Positions 51,399-62,504 of a DNA stretch of 64,000 bases are shown here, piece by piece. The stretch comes from Candidatus Acidiferrales bacterium (GTDB lineage: Bacteria; Acidobacteriota; Terriglobia; Acidiferrales; UBA7541), in contig DASYYH010000006.1 of assembly GCA_035934015.1 (NCBI GenBank), forward strand, positions 1 through 64,000. The letters are read 5' to 3'. Under the pieces are notes generated by a model that saw nothing but the letters and a program-made list of their open reading frames with translations, made no database searches and was not told where the DNA came from. Positions within the stretch are counted from its first letter, which is position 1. Each line of letters starts with the position of its first letter. A program made the position numbers and the translations under genes.

Positions 51399-53324
51399 AT
51401 GAGTAGTTTCACCCAATCAAATCAGCCAATTGGACAAGCCCCAAGGCGCGCCTTGAAGCCCGGTCCTAGGATGTGGATTATTCGCGTCATTATCGTCCTG
51501 GCCGTGCTCTTCACCATTCGCTACTTCTATTGGCGCGCTATGGACACGATGAACCCCGCGGCGAAGTGGTTTTTCTATATCTTCCTCGTCGCGGAGATTC
51601 TCAATTTCCTCGAAGCCGCACTTTTCTACTTTACGACCTGGAAACCGACTGCGCGTACTGCGCCTCCACCCATCAATGGCCGCACCGTAGACGTTCTTAT
51701 TACCACATACAACGAACCCGTGAATTTGCTCCGCGAAACAGTGCTTTGCGCGGTCAGTTTTCCTTACCCACACAAGACCTATATTCTCGATGACGGGAAC
51801 CGTGCGGAAGTTGAAGAACTGGCGCGTGAGCTCAATTGCAGCTATTTATCGCGCAAGGATCGTGTCGGCGCCAAGGCTGGCAATCTGAACAACGGTCTTC
51901 ATTCCAGCGACGGCGAATTCATCGTTACTCTGGATGCGGATCATGTTCCCATGCCGGATCTCATTGACCGGCTCATCGGATTTTTCGATGACCCTTCCAT
52001 CGGCGTCGTGCAAACCACCCAGGATTTTTACAACCTCGATTCCTTCCAGCATCGCATGCAAATCGAAAAGCAGCGCGGCTGGCAGCAGCAGGAACTGTTC
52101 TTCAGCGTCATTCAGCCCGGCAAGGATGGCCACAACGCCACCTTTTATTGTGGCAGCCCGGCGATGTTGCGCCGCAAAGCCCTCGAAGAAATCGGTGGGT
52201 TCGCCACCGAAAGCATCACGGAAGACATGCACACCGGCCTGCGCCTGCAAAAGAAGGGCTGGAAGGTCGTCTACTACAACAGTACGGTCGCTCGTGGTTT
52301 GGCGCCGCAAACCTATCGCGGTTTCGCGACGCAATGGCACCGCTGGGGGCAGGGTGCGATGCAAGTGCTTCGCAAAGAAAATCCTCTCTTTGGCCACGGC
52401 CTGAGCTTTGGCCAGCGCCTGAGCTATTTCGCTTCTTTTTATTTTTATTGGATGAGCTATCAGAAATTCATCTACATCGCGACTCCGATTTTCTGCCTGC
52501 TTAGCGGCATTTATCCCCTCGTTGCTGTCCCGCGAACGTTCGCGATCTATTTCCTTCCTTATTTCTTGCTGAACATCATCGCCACGGCGTTGCTTCAAGG
52601 CGGGCTCGGCGGATTCTGGCTGAGCGAGGAATTCAATCTCATCAAGATGCCCGTCCTCATGACCACGCTCGTCGGCCTCTTCCGCAAGGAGGCGGAGTTC
52701 AAAGTCACACCAAAGGCGCGTGACACGTCTGCCCATTGGACGGAAATCTGGCTCCAGGTCGTGTTGCTCACCGGAGCTCTGATCGCCATAGGTGTCGGTT
52801 CGTGGAAACTCGCTCACATGCCCCAGGGTTATTTCTTCTGGGCTGTTGCCGTCAACGTTGCTTGGAGCATCTTCTATGTATTCCTGTTGATTCCGGTGAT
52901 TTGGCGCGCTTGGCGCCATAAGGAACTGCGCGCCACGTATCGTTTTCCGAATCGCCTCGATGTGCCTGTCCTGTTTGGCTACAACACAAATGGTGGAGGC
53001 CACGTCGTGGGACGCGGCTTTGCTAGAAATCTCAATCGCAATGGCCTTTCTCTGACGCAAAAGTCCGCAATCCCCATGGGAACGATCTTGGCCTTGGAAA
53101 TCGGCCTCCCCAGCGGGACCATTCGCGCTCACGCCCGTGTAATTCGCAATCAGGAATTCTTTCACGGCGAAAACAAGCGCGTTTCGAGCGGCATCGTCTT
53201 CGAGCAAATCGATCCTGCGGATCAGGACGCCATTTCCAAACATCTTTTCTGGGAAGTTGCGCCGCGCCACGCAACGATATTGACGCTGACCCGCACCAGC
53301 CAGACGCGGGGCGTTCGTTCATGA
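51399..53324 (+). CDS. Cellulose-synthase-like glycosyltransferase with C-terminal PilZ (BcsA type)
   Basis: A 641-residue membrane GT2. N-terminal membrane segments (about 26-80) precede the catalytic core: Asp131-Asp132 (ILDDGNR), DAD (179-181), TED (274-276) and QWHRW (312-316), all residues of processive beta-glycan synthases. More membrane segments follow (about 340-500), then a PilZ domain with RFPNR (515-519); the second PilZ motif reads NLNRNG (544-549), with Asn in place of Asp. It should make a cellulose-like polymer under c-di-GMP control. No bcsB or bcsZ is adjacent. It overlaps the porin gene by 4 nt (ATGA). Confidence 0.9.
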   Translation: MSSFTQSNQPIGQAPRRALKPGPRMWIIRVIIVLAVLFTIRYFYWRAMDTMNPAAKWFFYIFLVAEILNFLEAALFYFTTWKPTARTAPPPINGRTVDVLITTYNEPVNLLRETVLCAVSFPYPHKTYILDDGNRAEVEELARELNCSYLSRKDRVGAKAGNLNNGLHSSDGEFIVTLDADHVPMPDLIDRLIGFFDDPSIGVVQTTQDFYNLDSFQHRMQIEKQRGWQQQELFFSVIQPGKDGHNATFYCGSPAMLRRKALEEIGGFATESITEDMHTGLRLQKKGWKVVYYNSTVARGLAPQTYRGFATQWHRWGQGAMQVLRKENPLFGHGLSFGQRLSYFASFYFYWMSYQKFIYIATPIFCLLSGIYPLVAVPRTFAIYFLPYFLLNIIATALLQGGLGGFWLSEEFNLIKMPVLMTTLVGLFRKEAEFKVTPKARDTSAHWTEIWLQVVLLTGALIAIGVGSWKLAHMPQGYFFWAVAVNVAWSIFYVFLLIPVIWRAWRHKELRATYRFPNRLDVPVLFGYNTNGGGHVVGRGFARNLNRNGLSLTQKSAIPMGTILALEIGLPSGTIRAHARVIRNQEFFHGENKRVSSGIVFEQIDPADQDAISKHLFWEVAPRHATILTLTRTSQTRGVRS

Positions 53325-55189
53325 AGAGCTTCGCTGCATCTGGGCTCTTGTTTCTCGCAGCGTTCTTCTGCGTTCCACTGGCGCTGGCTGCTCCGCAATC
53401 CTCCGTTCTCGACCAAGCGCGCGCCGCAGCTGCGGCGGGTTACTACGATCAAGCCAGTCAGTTGTTCAAACAGGTTCTGGCCGTTTCTCCAGACAATATT
53501 GACGCACTCGGCGGCTTGACCGATTCTCTTGTCGCAACGGGGCGTTGGCGTGATGCCGTGCCCGCACTCCAGCATCTCGATCAACTGCAACCCAACAACG
53601 CTGTGCGAATTTTCCAGCTCGGCCAGATGCAGAGCTGGCTAGGCGAGCGCGCCCAAGCCCTCGAACTGTTGAAGCATGCAGCCGATTTGAACTCAGCGAA
53701 CGCGCAATATCAGGAATACTACGCAGAAGTCCTGAGCTGGAATGATGCCACCCGGCCTCAGGCACTCACCATCTTGCGTGCTTTGGTGGCTGCTCATCCC
53801 AACGACGAGAATGCGCTTCTTTCGTATGCGGAAATCCTTTCATGGAATGGCGCGACCCGTTCGCAGGCCCTCGAATCCTATAAGAAAATTTTGGCGCAGG
53901 ATCCCAACAATGCGCGCGCACTCGCCGGCGAAGCGCAGCTTCTCTCATGGAACGGGCAATCCGATCAGGCCATGGAAATCTATCAAAAGGTCCTCGCCGC
54001 CGATCCTAATAACGTCGCCGCACTTCGCGGCGAAGGAGAAATCCTCAACTGGCGCGGCAAGCATCGCGAAGCGCTCGATTCTCTAGAAGAGGCCCACGGC
54101 CTTGCGCCCGATGACTCCGCCACAATGCTCGACCTCGCGCAAACGGAATATGACCTCGGCGACTACGCCGACGCCCGCACCTATCTTCAGCAAGTCAAGG
54201 GCATCGACACGCCCGAATACGAAGATCTCCAGCGCAACGTCAACCACGCCTTGGGTTCCTATTTTGAACTCGGCTATGTCGGCCGCCGCGATGGTCAGAT
54301 TCTTGACTACGATTCCGCGCAGGCGCTCGTTTCCACACCGCTCGGCGTTTCCAATCGCCTGAGCCTGCAATATCAGCCCTACCGCTTCAATTCCATGCGG
54401 ATATTCAACTCCAATTACTATGACGTCGCTCTGGATTCGCAGCCTTCCGAAAACGTCACGACGCACGTCGACGTTGGCGCACGAACCTATCCCGGTGTTT
54501 CCTCGCAAATCGAAGGCGGTTTCGATGCCACGTTCAAAGTCAATCCTTCATTTCAAATTGAAACTTCCGCCGCGCGCCGCTGGGACGACGAATCTCTTGT
54601 CTCCACGCTCGGCGCCGAAACCAACGGTATTTTCGTCGGCGAGGTTCAGACCAATCTCGCTAGCATCGGTGGCAGCTATTCCAATTCAGTTCACCATTAC
54701 GACATGTCGCTGACGTTCACCGACGGCGCATACACCGGCGAGAATCTGGCATCCAATCGCCGCTGGAGCGTAGATGGCAATTTTGGCAAATCGATCCGCG
54801 GCGATCATCCTTACATCCGCGTGGCGTATGGCTTCACTTACCTGAGTTTCGACCACGATGCCGATTTTGTTCCCGGCAGCGGCGAACCCGCGCGCGTCAC
54901 CGGCGGCTATTACAGCCCGACGAAATTTTTGCTGAACTACGCGCAGATTTTCTTCTCTGGGAATTTCGGCCGTCACGTCAAATGGGATTTTGGGGGCACC
55001 AGCGGCGCGCAGAACGCCGAAACAACATTCACTTCCTTTTCCACTGTGCAGTTTGCCTCCACGGGCTCCGCTCACTTGACATGGAACATGACCGGAAACG
55101 ATGATCTTCGCTTGGGCTACGATTACTTGAATACGTTTAATGCCTTTCATCGGCACCTGTTTTTCGTCACCTGGCGTCATTACTTCTAA
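53321..55189 (+). CDS. TPR plus outer-membrane porin (BcsC-like)
   Basis: A 622-residue exported protein with a signal peptide (cleavage after ALALA). Residues about 30-305 are TPR-like repeats with a recurring LSWNG/LSWND motif. Residues about 315-622 form a beta-barrel ending in WRHYF, with a terminal aromatic for Bam recognition, and contain GGYYSPTKF, a signature of the BcsC C-terminal domain. It is half the size of classical BcsC because the TPR part is short. The ATGA overlap with the synthase shows that it exports that polymer. Confidence 0.88.
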   Translation: MKSFAASGLLFLAAFFCVPLALAAPQSSVLDQARAAAAAGYYDQASQLFKQVLAVSPDNIDALGGLTDSLVATGRWRDAVPALQHLDQLQPNNAVRIFQLGQMQSWLGERAQALELLKHAADLNSANAQYQEYYAEVLSWNDATRPQALTILRALVAAHPNDENALLSYAEILSWNGATRSQALESYKKILAQDPNNARALAGEAQLLSWNGQSDQAMEIYQKVLAADPNNVAALRGEGEILNWRGKHREALDSLEEAHGLAPDDSATMLDLAQTEYDLGDYADARTYLQQVKGIDTPEYEDLQRNVNHALGSYFELGYVGRRDGQILDYDSAQALVSTPLGVSNRLSLQYQPYRFNSMRIFNSNYYDVALDSQPSENVTTHVDVGARTYPGVSSQIEGGFDATFKVNPSFQIETSAARRWDDESLVSTLGAETNGIFVGEVQTNLASIGGSYSNSVHHYDMSLTFTDGAYTGENLASNRRWSVDGNFGKSIRGDHPYIRVAYGFTYLSFDHDADFVPGSGEPARVTGGYYSPTKFLLNYAQIFFSGNFGRHVKWDFGGTSGAQNAETTFTSFSTVQFASTGSAHLTWNMTGNDDLRLGYDYLNTFNAFHRHLFFVTWRHYF

Positions 55190-55190
55190 C

Positions 55191-57074
55191 GTGTCTGATT
55201 CAAGTCTTTTTTCGAAGCTCCAGCCGGAAGAGGTTCCGGCGCTGCCACGCGGAGGCTTTTCTCTTGCTTTCTTTCGCCGGCTTTCGCCCATCGGGCGTTT
55301 TTTTCTCCGCTTTCGTTGGCTCATTCTTGCAATCGTAGCCGTCGGTTGGTATCTGCGCGCCCGCAATCCGCATTACTCCAGCGCGTATATGGACGAATCC
55401 ATTTACGTCCTCTATGGCCGCATGTTCCTTTCCCGGCATTTCGAAGCTCCCATCGACCATCCCCTCAATTTCAGTTTTGGCTGGTATTTGTGGCCCATGC
55501 TCGCCGCGTGGGCTGATCGCATTGCTGGCCTTGTTGGAGTTCGAGAACTTGGCGCGGCCCTGGGTGCAATTTCGGCCTGGTCCGTCTACGGCTTTGCAAG
55601 GCGTGTTTTCTCCGCGCCGGTTGGATGGGCTTCTGCGCTCGTCTTCGCGTTTTTAGGCCCTGCCATTTTTGTCGCGCGAGTAGCCACGCGGGACGTAGCT
55701 TCGCTCTGTTTCTTCGCCCTAGGACTGTGGCTGTTCGCTAAAGCCTGGCAAGACGATCATTGGCTGTCTTGGTTTGCCGCTGCATTTGCGATGTTCGCGT
55801 CGTTTTTGTGCAAGTATTTGATCGCCATCTATTTTCCTTTTTTTGTAATTCTCACTCTTTGGAGGCGTCGCCGCGGAATCTATGCGTATTCCGTACTTCT
55901 CACGATTCTCTGCGTTGCCTATGCGATTTATTTCCGTGAATCTCTGGTCGCGCTCTGGCAGTACGGCCGCTCATACACTTCGTTGAAAGCCCCAGCCTCC
56001 ATGGCCTGGCAAATTTATTTTTCGCATCGTCCGGATTTCTGGATTCTCGTCGCTCTGGCTTTGCTCGCATGGCTTTCGGACGTGAAAGTGTCGCGCCGCA
56101 TGATTGTGTTGCTCTACGGGGGCACAGCGGTCATGGCTCTCTTTCAGTTCATGTCTCGCGCGGACTACGACTATTGGAAGCACATCAATTATTGCTTCTT
56201 GTTTCTGGTTCCACTGGCCATGCAAGGCTTGCTGGCGGTGCTGCGCCGTATCGCGCCGGCGGGTCGCGCCGTTTCAGGAACGATCGTGGTCAGTGCCTTA
56301 GCTGTCGGACTAGGTTGGATGGGGAATGCATGGCACATCGACCGTTTTGTTTTCTGGCCGAACACTGAGCCAATCGCCGCCTATTTCCAAGGCCGCTTGT
56401 CAGCGAATGACTATGTGCTAATCGATGACACTGCGCTTCGATATTATTTTTCGCCTTCGCTGTATCAGTGGCAAATCGTCGATCCTTTCTACTTCCGCTA
56501 TGGCTCGGAGACCGGAGCGCCGGCCTATTCCGCCGCCACGCGCGACGGCTCTTTCGATTACATCGTCCTCGATGGCGGCATTGGCGGTGACGCCAAAGAC
56601 CTGCGCGCAGCCATCGAGCCGCAGCTCTCGAATCATTACACGCTCGTCGAAAGCATGCCTGACCCGACTCTCGAGCATCCGATCGAGATCTACGCGCGAA
56701 AAAATCCACCACCGTCTTTGCCCGCTCCATCCGCCGCTCAAATTGCAATCGAAAGTCCCGCTGCAAACGCAGTCGTTCGCACCGAAAATACTTCTACGAC
56801 TCTGACCGGCATGGTTCGTGGCATCCAGCCCGGAGACTACGTCCGCGTCGACGTATTCACGAACAAGTGGTATAGCCAAGGCGGTGAGATTCGTCCCGGC
56901 GCGCCGGTCGGTGCGTTCGAGCAGAGCATCTATCTTGGCGGCGAAGGCCGCGAGCAGTGCTTCCATATCGTTCGGGCTCGTCTCCTCGACCCCACAGGCC
57001 GTCTGCTCGCCACAGCCGCGAACTTCAATGTGGCGCGTCTCAACGCCGATGGGACTCCACCCTCCTGCCGCTAA
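55191..57074 (+). CDS. GT-C glycosyltransferase (ArnT/PMT-like) with C-terminal beta domain
   Basis: A 627-residue membrane protein. After a first membrane segment the loop AYMDESIYVLYGRMF carries the acidic residues typical of GT-C enzymes. About ten more membrane segments run to residue 390. A soluble periplasmic part follows, with FDYIVLDGG, and an Ig-like C-terminal domain (about 525-627; AIESPAANAVVRTENTSTTLTGMV). It probably transfers a sugar from a lipid carrier in the periplasm. GTG 55191 is 1 nt after the porin stop; the frame is open upstream but without a ribosome site. Confidence 0.82.
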   Translation: MSDSSLFSKLQPEEVPALPRGGFSLAFFRRLSPIGRFFLRFRWLILAIVAVGWYLRARNPHYSSAYMDESIYVLYGRMFLSRHFEAPIDHPLNFSFGWYLWPMLAAWADRIAGLVGVRELGAALGAISAWSVYGFARRVFSAPVGWASALVFAFLGPAIFVARVATRDVASLCFFALGLWLFAKAWQDDHWLSWFAAAFAMFASFLCKYLIAIYFPFFVILTLWRRRRGIYAYSVLLTILCVAYAIYFRESLVALWQYGRSYTSLKAPASMAWQIYFSHRPDFWILVALALLAWLSDVKVSRRMIVLLYGGTAVMALFQFMSRADYDYWKHINYCFLFLVPLAMQGLLAVLRRIAPAGRAVSGTIVVSALAVGLGWMGNAWHIDRFVFWPNTEPIAAYFQGRLSANDYVLIDDTALRYYFSPSLYQWQIVDPFYFRYGSETGAPAYSAATRDGSFDYIVLDGGIGGDAKDLRAAIEPQLSNHYTLVESMPDPTLEHPIEIYARKNPPPSLPAPSAAQIAIESPAANAVVRTENTSTTLTGMVRGIQPGDYVRVDVFTNKWYSQGGEIRPGAPVGAFEQSIYLGGEGREQCFHIVRARLLDPTGRLLATAANFNVARLNADGTPPSCR

Positions 57075-57217
57075 ATCCCTTGGTGTGCCCTTCGGCGTGC
57101 AATAGGCACCACTCGGCCATACAGCTGCAAAATCCCTGAAATCAGCGTGTTATTCTTTTGTAATGGACGAGCATCAAATGGTCGGGCTCGCCAGCATCGG
57201 CCCTGCGAGGACGTGAT

Positions 57218-60200
57218 TTGAATTCGAAAGAGAGCCGCGCTGCGCAATTGCGCGAAATCCTTGACCGGCGCATCGCCATTCTCGATGGCGCGATGGGCAC
57301 GATGATCCAGGCTTGCAATCTCACCGAGACGGATTATCGCGGACGTCAATTCGCCGACCACCCCAGGGATCTGCGGCTTAATAACGACGTCCTCGTCATC
57401 ACTCAGCCGCACATCATCGAATCGATTCACCGCCAGTATCTCGAAGCCGGTGCCGACATCATCGAGACCGACACGTTCAATGCCAACGCCATCTCCATGG
57501 CTGAATACGGCCTGCAGGACCGCATCTACGATTTGAACAAGGCTGCCGCCCAGATCGCTCGTCGCGCTATCGAACAATATCAACGGGATAATCCTGCGGC
57601 TGGTCCGCGATTTGTTGCCGGCTCTATCGGCCCAACCAGCCGCACGGCCTCGATGTCCCAAGACGTCAATAACCCCGCTTCCCGCGCCGCGACATTTGAT
57701 CAATTGCGCGATGCGTACTCCGAGCAGGTGCGCGGGCTCGTCGATGGCGGCGTGGATGTTCTCCTTGTCGAAACCATCTTCGATACGCTCAACGCCAAAG
57801 CCGCGCTCTTCGCCATCGACGAATTTTTCGAAAAGACCCGCTCGCGCGTTCCCGTCATGGTGTCCGTGACCATCACGGACCTAAGCGGCCGCACGCTCTC
57901 CGGCCAGACCGTCGAGGCCTTCTGGATCTCCGTCTCCCACATGAATCTTCTGAGCGTGGGCATCAATTGCGCACTCGGGCCGAAGCAGATGCGCCCGTAT
58001 ATCGAAGAGCTTTCCCGCATCGCGCCGACTTACATCAGTTGCTATCCCAATGCTGGTTTGCCCAATGCGTTCGGCGGCTTCGACGAAACGCCCGAGTCCA
58101 TGGCTCGTGAGCTTCGTGATTTCGCCGCCAACGGCTGGCTCAATATCGTCGGTGGCTGCTGCGGCACAACGCCCGCACACATTCGCGCTTTTGCCGAAGC
58201 GATGAAGGATCTGAAGCCACATGTGTTGTCAAAACCCGAGCGTTATACGCGTTTCAGCGGCCTTGAACCGCTGGTGATTCGCCCGGACACGAATTTCGTC
58301 AACATCGGCGAGCGCACCAACGTCACTGGCTCGCCGAAATTCTCCAAGCTCATCCTCGACGGGAAACTCGAGCAAGCCCTCGCCGTCGCACGGCAGCAGG
58401 TCGAAGGCGGCGCGCAGATCATCGACGTCAACATGGACGAAGCCATGCTCGATTCCGAGCAGGTCATGACCACGTTCCTTCGCTATGTCGCCTCGGAGCC
58501 GGACATCGCCCGCGTCCCCGTGATGATCGACAGCTCAAAATGGAGTGTGATCGAAGCCGGGCTGAAATGCATTCAGGGCAAGGGCGTTGTCAACTCCATC
58601 AGCCTCAAGGAAGGCGCAGAGGCTTTCAAGCAACGTGCGCACCTCATTCGCCGCTACGGCGCGGGCATGGTCGTGATGGCCTTCGACGAAAAGGGCCAGG
58701 CCGACACGGTCGAGCGCAAGGTCGAAATCTGCGCACGCTCTTACAAAATTCTTACCGAAGAAGTCGGCGTTCCGCCCGAGGACATCCTCTTCGATCCAAA
58801 TATTTTGACTGTCGCCACCGGCATGGAAGAGCACAACAACTATGCTGTGAACTTCATTGAGGCGACGCGGCGGATCAAAGCCACGCTGCCGTTCGCCAAG
58901 GTGAGCGGCGGCGTCAGCAACATTTCCTTCTCATTTCGCGGAAATAACGTCGTCCGCGAGGCCATGCATTCCGCGTTTCTTTACCATGCGATTCGCGCCG
59001 GCATGGACATGGGCATCGTTAACGCCGGCCAGCTCGCGATCTACGAGGAAATCCCCAAAGACTTGCTCGAACTCGTCGAGGACGTGCTGCTGAATCGCCG
59101 CCCGGACGCCACTGAGCGATTGCTCGCCTTCGCCGATTCCGTCAAGCGGAAGGGCAAAACTCACGTCGAAGAAAGCGCTTGGCGCCAGAGCTCCGTGGAA
59201 GATCGCCTCAAGCACGCGCTATTGCAGGGCATTGTCGATTTCATCGAAGTCGATACGGAAGAAGCGCGCCAGAAATACGGCAAGCCCATCGCCGTCATTG
59301 AAGGCCCCCTCATGGATGCCATGAACGTTGTCGGCGATCTCTTCGGTTCCGGAAGGATGTTTCTCCCGCAGGTTGTGAAAAGCGCGCGCGTGATGAAAAA
59401 GTCCGTCGCCTATCTCCAGCCGTTCATGGAGGAGGAAAAACGCACCACGGGGGGCGGCCAGATCAAGGGCCGCATCCTCCTGGCCACCGTCAAAGGCGAC
59501 GTTCATGACATTGGCAAAAACATCGTCGGCGTCGTTCTCGGCTGCAACAATTACGAAGTGATCGACCTCGGCGTCATGGTGCCTGCTGTGAAAATTCTTT
59601 CCACGGCTCGCGACGTCAAGGCCGACATGATCGGCCTGAGCGGTCTCATTACTCCGTCTCTGGAGGAAATGGTGCACGTCGCCAAGGAGATGCAGCGCGA
59701 GGATTTCGCCGTCCCCTTGCTCATCGGCGGCGCTACAACCAGCCGCGTGCATACCGCCGTGAAAATCGCACCGATGTACCGCCAGCCGGTCGTGCACGTT
59801 CAGGACGCATCGCGCGCGGTCGGCGTCGTTGGCAGTTTGCTCAGCGGCGAGCTGAGGGATAATTTCGTCAAGGAAAATCGCACCGAACAGGAACGGGCCC
59901 GCGAAAAGCATCTTGGCCCAAAGACGCAGCAGCTTCTCAGTTTCGCGGAAGCCCGTCGGCGAAAGCCCACGTTCGATTGGTCCTCTTACGAGCCGCCGCA
60001 GCCTTCATTCACGGGAGTGCGCGTTTTCGCGCCCGTCGCTTTGGACGAAATCGTCCCATGCATCGACTGGACGCCTTTTTTCCACGCCTGGGAGCTGCGC
60101 GGAATCTATCCGCGGATTCTCGATGAGGAAGGAGTCGGCCCGCGCGCCAAAGAACTTTTCCATGACGCGCAAGACTTGCTCAAACGCATCGTCAACGAAA

Positions 60201-60916
60201 AATTGCTCATTGCGCGCGCGGCCATTGGCTTTTTCCCTGCCAATAGCGTCCTCGAAGACATTGAAATCTACGCCGACGATTCCCGATCGCGCGTCATCGC
60301 CGCTTTTCACACGCTGCGTCAGCAAATCGCCAAACCCGAAGGCGAAGCGGACTTTGCCCTCGCGGATTTCATCGCTCCAAAGGAAACTGGTTTGTGCGAT
60401 TACCTGGGCGCTTTCGCCGTCACTGCTGGTATCAACATCGAATCCATCGTTAAGAATTTCGAGAAGGCCCATGACGACTACAACGCTCTGATGACCAAGG
60501 CGCTCGCCGATCGCCTCGCCGAAGCCCTGGCCGAACTCATGCACAAAAGAGTTCGCGACGCCTGGGGTTACGGCAGTAGTGAAAAATTGTCCCACGAAGA
60601 TCTCATTCGCGAGCGCTATCGCGGCATTCGTCCCGCGCCCGGCTATCCGGCCTCGCCTGACCACACAGAGAAGCGCCAACTTTTCGAGATGCTCAACGCG
60701 GAGAAAAACACCGGCATCCATCTCACGGAAAGTTTCGCCATGTATCCTGCTGCGTCGGTTTGCGGCTTGTATTTCTCGCATCCGCAATCTCGTTATTTTG
60801 CCGTTGGCAAAATCGATCGCGATCAAGTCGAAGACTATCATCGCCGCAAGGGCATGGACCTCCGCGAAGTCGAGCGCTGGCTTGCGCCAAATCTCAATTA
60901 CGATCCCGACGCCTGA
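57218..60916 (+). CDS. metH: Cobalamin-dependent methionine synthase
   Basis: A full-length 1232-residue enzyme that methylates homocysteine from methyltetrahydrofolate. The homocysteine domain has the zinc ligands Cys251, Cys314 and Cys315. The pterin-binding domain begins near residue 357 ([15 protein letters not shown]). The B12 domain carries DVHDIG (761-766) with axial ligand His763. The C-terminal reactivation domain has [15 protein letters not shown] and [16 protein letters not shown] for SAM binding. TTG 57218 has GAGG (57207-57210) 7 nt upstream. No cobalamin riboswitch was recognised in the 143-bp upstream gap. It is a housekeeping gene bordering the EPS region. Confidence 0.96.
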   Translation: MNSKESRAAQLREILDRRIAILDGAMGTMIQACNLTETDYRGRQFADHPRDLRLNNDVLVITQPHIIESIHRQYLEAGADIIETDTFNANAISMAEYGLQDRIYDLNKAAAQIARRAIEQYQRDNPAAGPRFVAGSIGPTSRTASMSQDVNNPASRAATFDQLRDAYSEQVRGLVDGGVDVLLVETIFDTLNAKAALFAIDEFFEKTRSRVPVMVSVTITDLSGRTLSGQTVEAFWISVSHMNLLSVGINCALGPKQMRPYIEELSRIAPTYISCYPNAGLPNAFGGFDETPESMARELRDFAANGWLNIVGGCCGTTPAHIRAFAEAMKDLKPHVLSKPERYTRFSGLEPLVIRPDTNFVNIGERTNVTGSPKFSKLILDGKLEQALAVARQQVEGGAQIIDVNMDEAMLDSEQVMTTFLRYVASEPDIARVPVMIDSSKWSVIEAGLKCIQGKGVVNSISLKEGAEAFKQRAHLIRRYGAGMVVMAFDEKGQADTVERKVEICARSYKILTEEVGVPPEDILFDPNILTVATGMEEHNNYAVNFIEATRRIKATLPFAKVSGGVSNISFSFRGNNVVREAMHSAFLYHAIRAGMDMGIVNAGQLAIYEEIPKDLLELVEDVLLNRRPDATERLLAFADSVKRKGKTHVEESAWRQSSVEDRLKHALLQGIVDFIEVDTEEARQKYGKPIAVIEGPLMDAMNVVGDLFGSGRMFLPQVVKSARVMKKSVAYLQPFMEEEKRTTGGGQIKGRILLATVKGDVHDIGKNIVGVVLGCNNYEVIDLGVMVPAVKILSTARDVKADMIGLSGLITPSLEEMVHVAKEMQREDFAVPLLIGGATTSRVHTAVKIAPMYRQPVVHVQDASRAVGVVGSLLSGELRDNFVKENRTEQERAREKHLGPKTQQLLSFAEARRRKPTFDWSSYEPPQPSFTGVRVFAPVALDEIVPCIDWTPFFHAWELRGIYPRILDEEGVGPRAKELFHDAQDLLKRIVNEKLLIARAAIGFFPANSVLEDIEIYADDSRSRVIAAFHTLRQQIAKPEGEADFALADFIAPKETGLCDYLGAFAVTAGINIESIVKNFEKAHDDYNALMTKALADRLAEALAELMHKRVRDAWGYGSSEKLSHEDLIRERYRGIRPAPGYPASPDHTEKRQLFEMLNAEKNTGIHLTESFAMYPAASVCGLYFSHPQSRYFAVGKIDRDQVEDYHRRKGMDLREVERWLAPNLNYDPDA

Positions 60917-61023
60917 GCTTCACCCGCCACTTCTCCGCGACTGTCATCATAATTGTCGTTGTGAGATGATGCTTAGCTTTGGGATACAATTCTTTTCAGT
61001 ATGGTTCAGGAGCTGACCCTGCG

Positions 61024-62376
61024 ATGGCTGGACGTACACCGGAATCGTTTTCTCAGAAGGGTCTGAAGATCGGCATCATTGGCTGCGGCTATGTCGGTCT
61101 GCCGTTGGCTCTGCGCTTTGCTGAGACTGGGCACCACGTTTGGGGTTTCGATACCGATCCTGTCAAGGTTGAAAAGCTCAATCGCGGCGAATCCTACATC
61201 AAGCACATTTCTGCCGAACAGATTGCCAAGCACGTCCGCGTCCATGGTTTTTCCGCGACAACGGATTTCGCCAAGTTGCGCGACATGGACGCTGTCCTGA
61301 TCTGCGTTCCGACTCCTCTCGATGAGCGCCGCGAGCCGGATCTCTCCTATGTCGAAGACACAGCGCGTTCGATTGCCCCCCACCTTCAGGCTGATCAGCT
61401 CATCGTTCTCGAAAGCACCACGTATCCCGGCACAACAGAAGAGCTTGTCCTCCCCATCCTCGAGAAGGGTGGCTTGCGATGCCCGCTCGAAAGCGAACGC
61501 GGCGCGAAATCCTCGACTGGCCAATTTTTTCTGGCCTTCTCGCCCGAACGCGAAGACCCCGGAAACAAGCATTTTGGTCTCGCGCAAATCCCCAAAGTCG
61601 TCGGCGGCGTCAATTCCGCCAGTGGCAAGGCTGCTGCGAATCTATACGGCCAAATTGTCGCAAAAGTCGTTCCGGTCAGCTCCACCCGCGCAGCGGAAAT
61701 GGCCAAGCTCCTCGAGAACATCTTCCGCTGCGTCAACATCGCTCTCGTCAACGAGCTCAAGCTTCTCTGCCAGCGCATGGGCGTCGACATTTGGGAAGTG
61801 ATCGACAGCGCCGCCACGAAACCATTCGGTTTCATGCCGTTTTATCCCGGTCCCGGCCTCGGCGGCCATTGTATTCCCGTGGATCCTTATTACCTTTCTT
61901 GGAAGGCGCGCGAATACGACTTCGCCACGCGTTTTATCGAGCTCGCCGGTGAAATCAACACCTCCATGCCTTATCACGTTGTCGAAGCTGTGACAAAAGC
62001 ACTCAATGAACAGCGCAAGAGTCTGAATGGTTCGCGCGTTTTGGTGCTCGGAGTCGCCTACAAGAAAGACATCGACGATTTGCGCGAATCACCCTCATTG
62101 AAGCTCATGCAGTTGCTGCAGGAAGGCGGCGCGCTCATCGAATACAACGACCCGTATTTCCCCGCCTTGCATAAAATGCGCCACTACGATTACTCCAAAA
62201 TGAAATCCACACCGCTCGATCCAGCGGCGCTCGCCTCTTTCGATTGCGTGCTCATCGCCACCGATCACTCTTCCTATGATTACGACATGATCGTAGCCTC
62301 CTCGAAATTGGTCGTGGACACGCGCAATGCTACCCGCCGCGTCTCCAAGCATCATGGGAAGGTGGTGCACTGTTAG
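61024..62376 (+). CDS. UDP-N-acetylhexosamine 6-dehydrogenase (WbpA/TviB type)
   Basis: A 450-residue nucleotide-sugar dehydrogenase. The NAD motif is GIIGCGYVG (17-25). LESTTYPGTTEE, the AKLLENIFRCVNIALVNE helix and the catalytic Cys283 in GPGLGGHCIPVDP are all present. The sequence is of the WbpA/TviB group, which oxidises UDP-GlcNAc to the uronic acid, rather than UDP-Glc dehydrogenase. ATG 61024 has AGGAG (61008-61012) 11 nt upstream; TTG 60979 is an in-frame alternative. The epimerase downstream completes a UDP-HexNAcA pathway. Confidence 0.88.
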   Translation: MAGRTPESFSQKGLKIGIIGCGYVGLPLALRFAETGHHVWGFDTDPVKVEKLNRGESYIKHISAEQIAKHVRVHGFSATTDFAKLRDMDAVLICVPTPLDERREPDLSYVEDTARSIAPHLQADQLIVLESTTYPGTTEELVLPILEKGGLRCPLESERGAKSSTGQFFLAFSPEREDPGNKHFGLAQIPKVVGGVNSASGKAAANLYGQIVAKVVPVSSTRAAEMAKLLENIFRCVNIALVNELKLLCQRMGVDIWEVIDSAATKPFGFMPFYPGPGLGGHCIPVDPYYLSWKAREYDFATRFIELAGEINTSMPYHVVEAVTKALNEQRKSLNGSRVLVLGVAYKKDIDDLRESPSLKLMQLLQEGGALIEYNDPYFPALHKMRHYDYSKMKSTPLDPAALASFDCVLIATDHSSYDYDMIVASSKLVVDTRNATRRVSKHHGKVVHC

Positions 62377-62440
62377 GTTGATTCTTATGGCTCGGTTGGG
62401 TCAGCAGCGGGCGCAACGCGGTTCTTGCGTATACTGAATT

Positions 62441-62469
62441 TTGCAATCCTTCTCGCAACCGTGCATAAT
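62441..62469 (+). promoter_or_regulatory. Sigma-70-type promoter candidate before the epimerase
   Basis: TTGCAA (62441-62446), a 17-bp spacer and CATAAT (62464-62469) give a well-spaced -35/-10 pair. Transcription would start near 62476, about 29 nt before GTG 62505. Confidence 0.5.
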
Positions 62470-62504
62470 TTTTGAGCTTTTGTGCATTGGGGAGAAATCA
62501 TCTC

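Noticed and set aside
57075-57217. Possible cobalamin or SAM riboswitch before metH
   Set aside because: None of the conserved B12-box or SAM-riboswitch elements could be found in the short gap.
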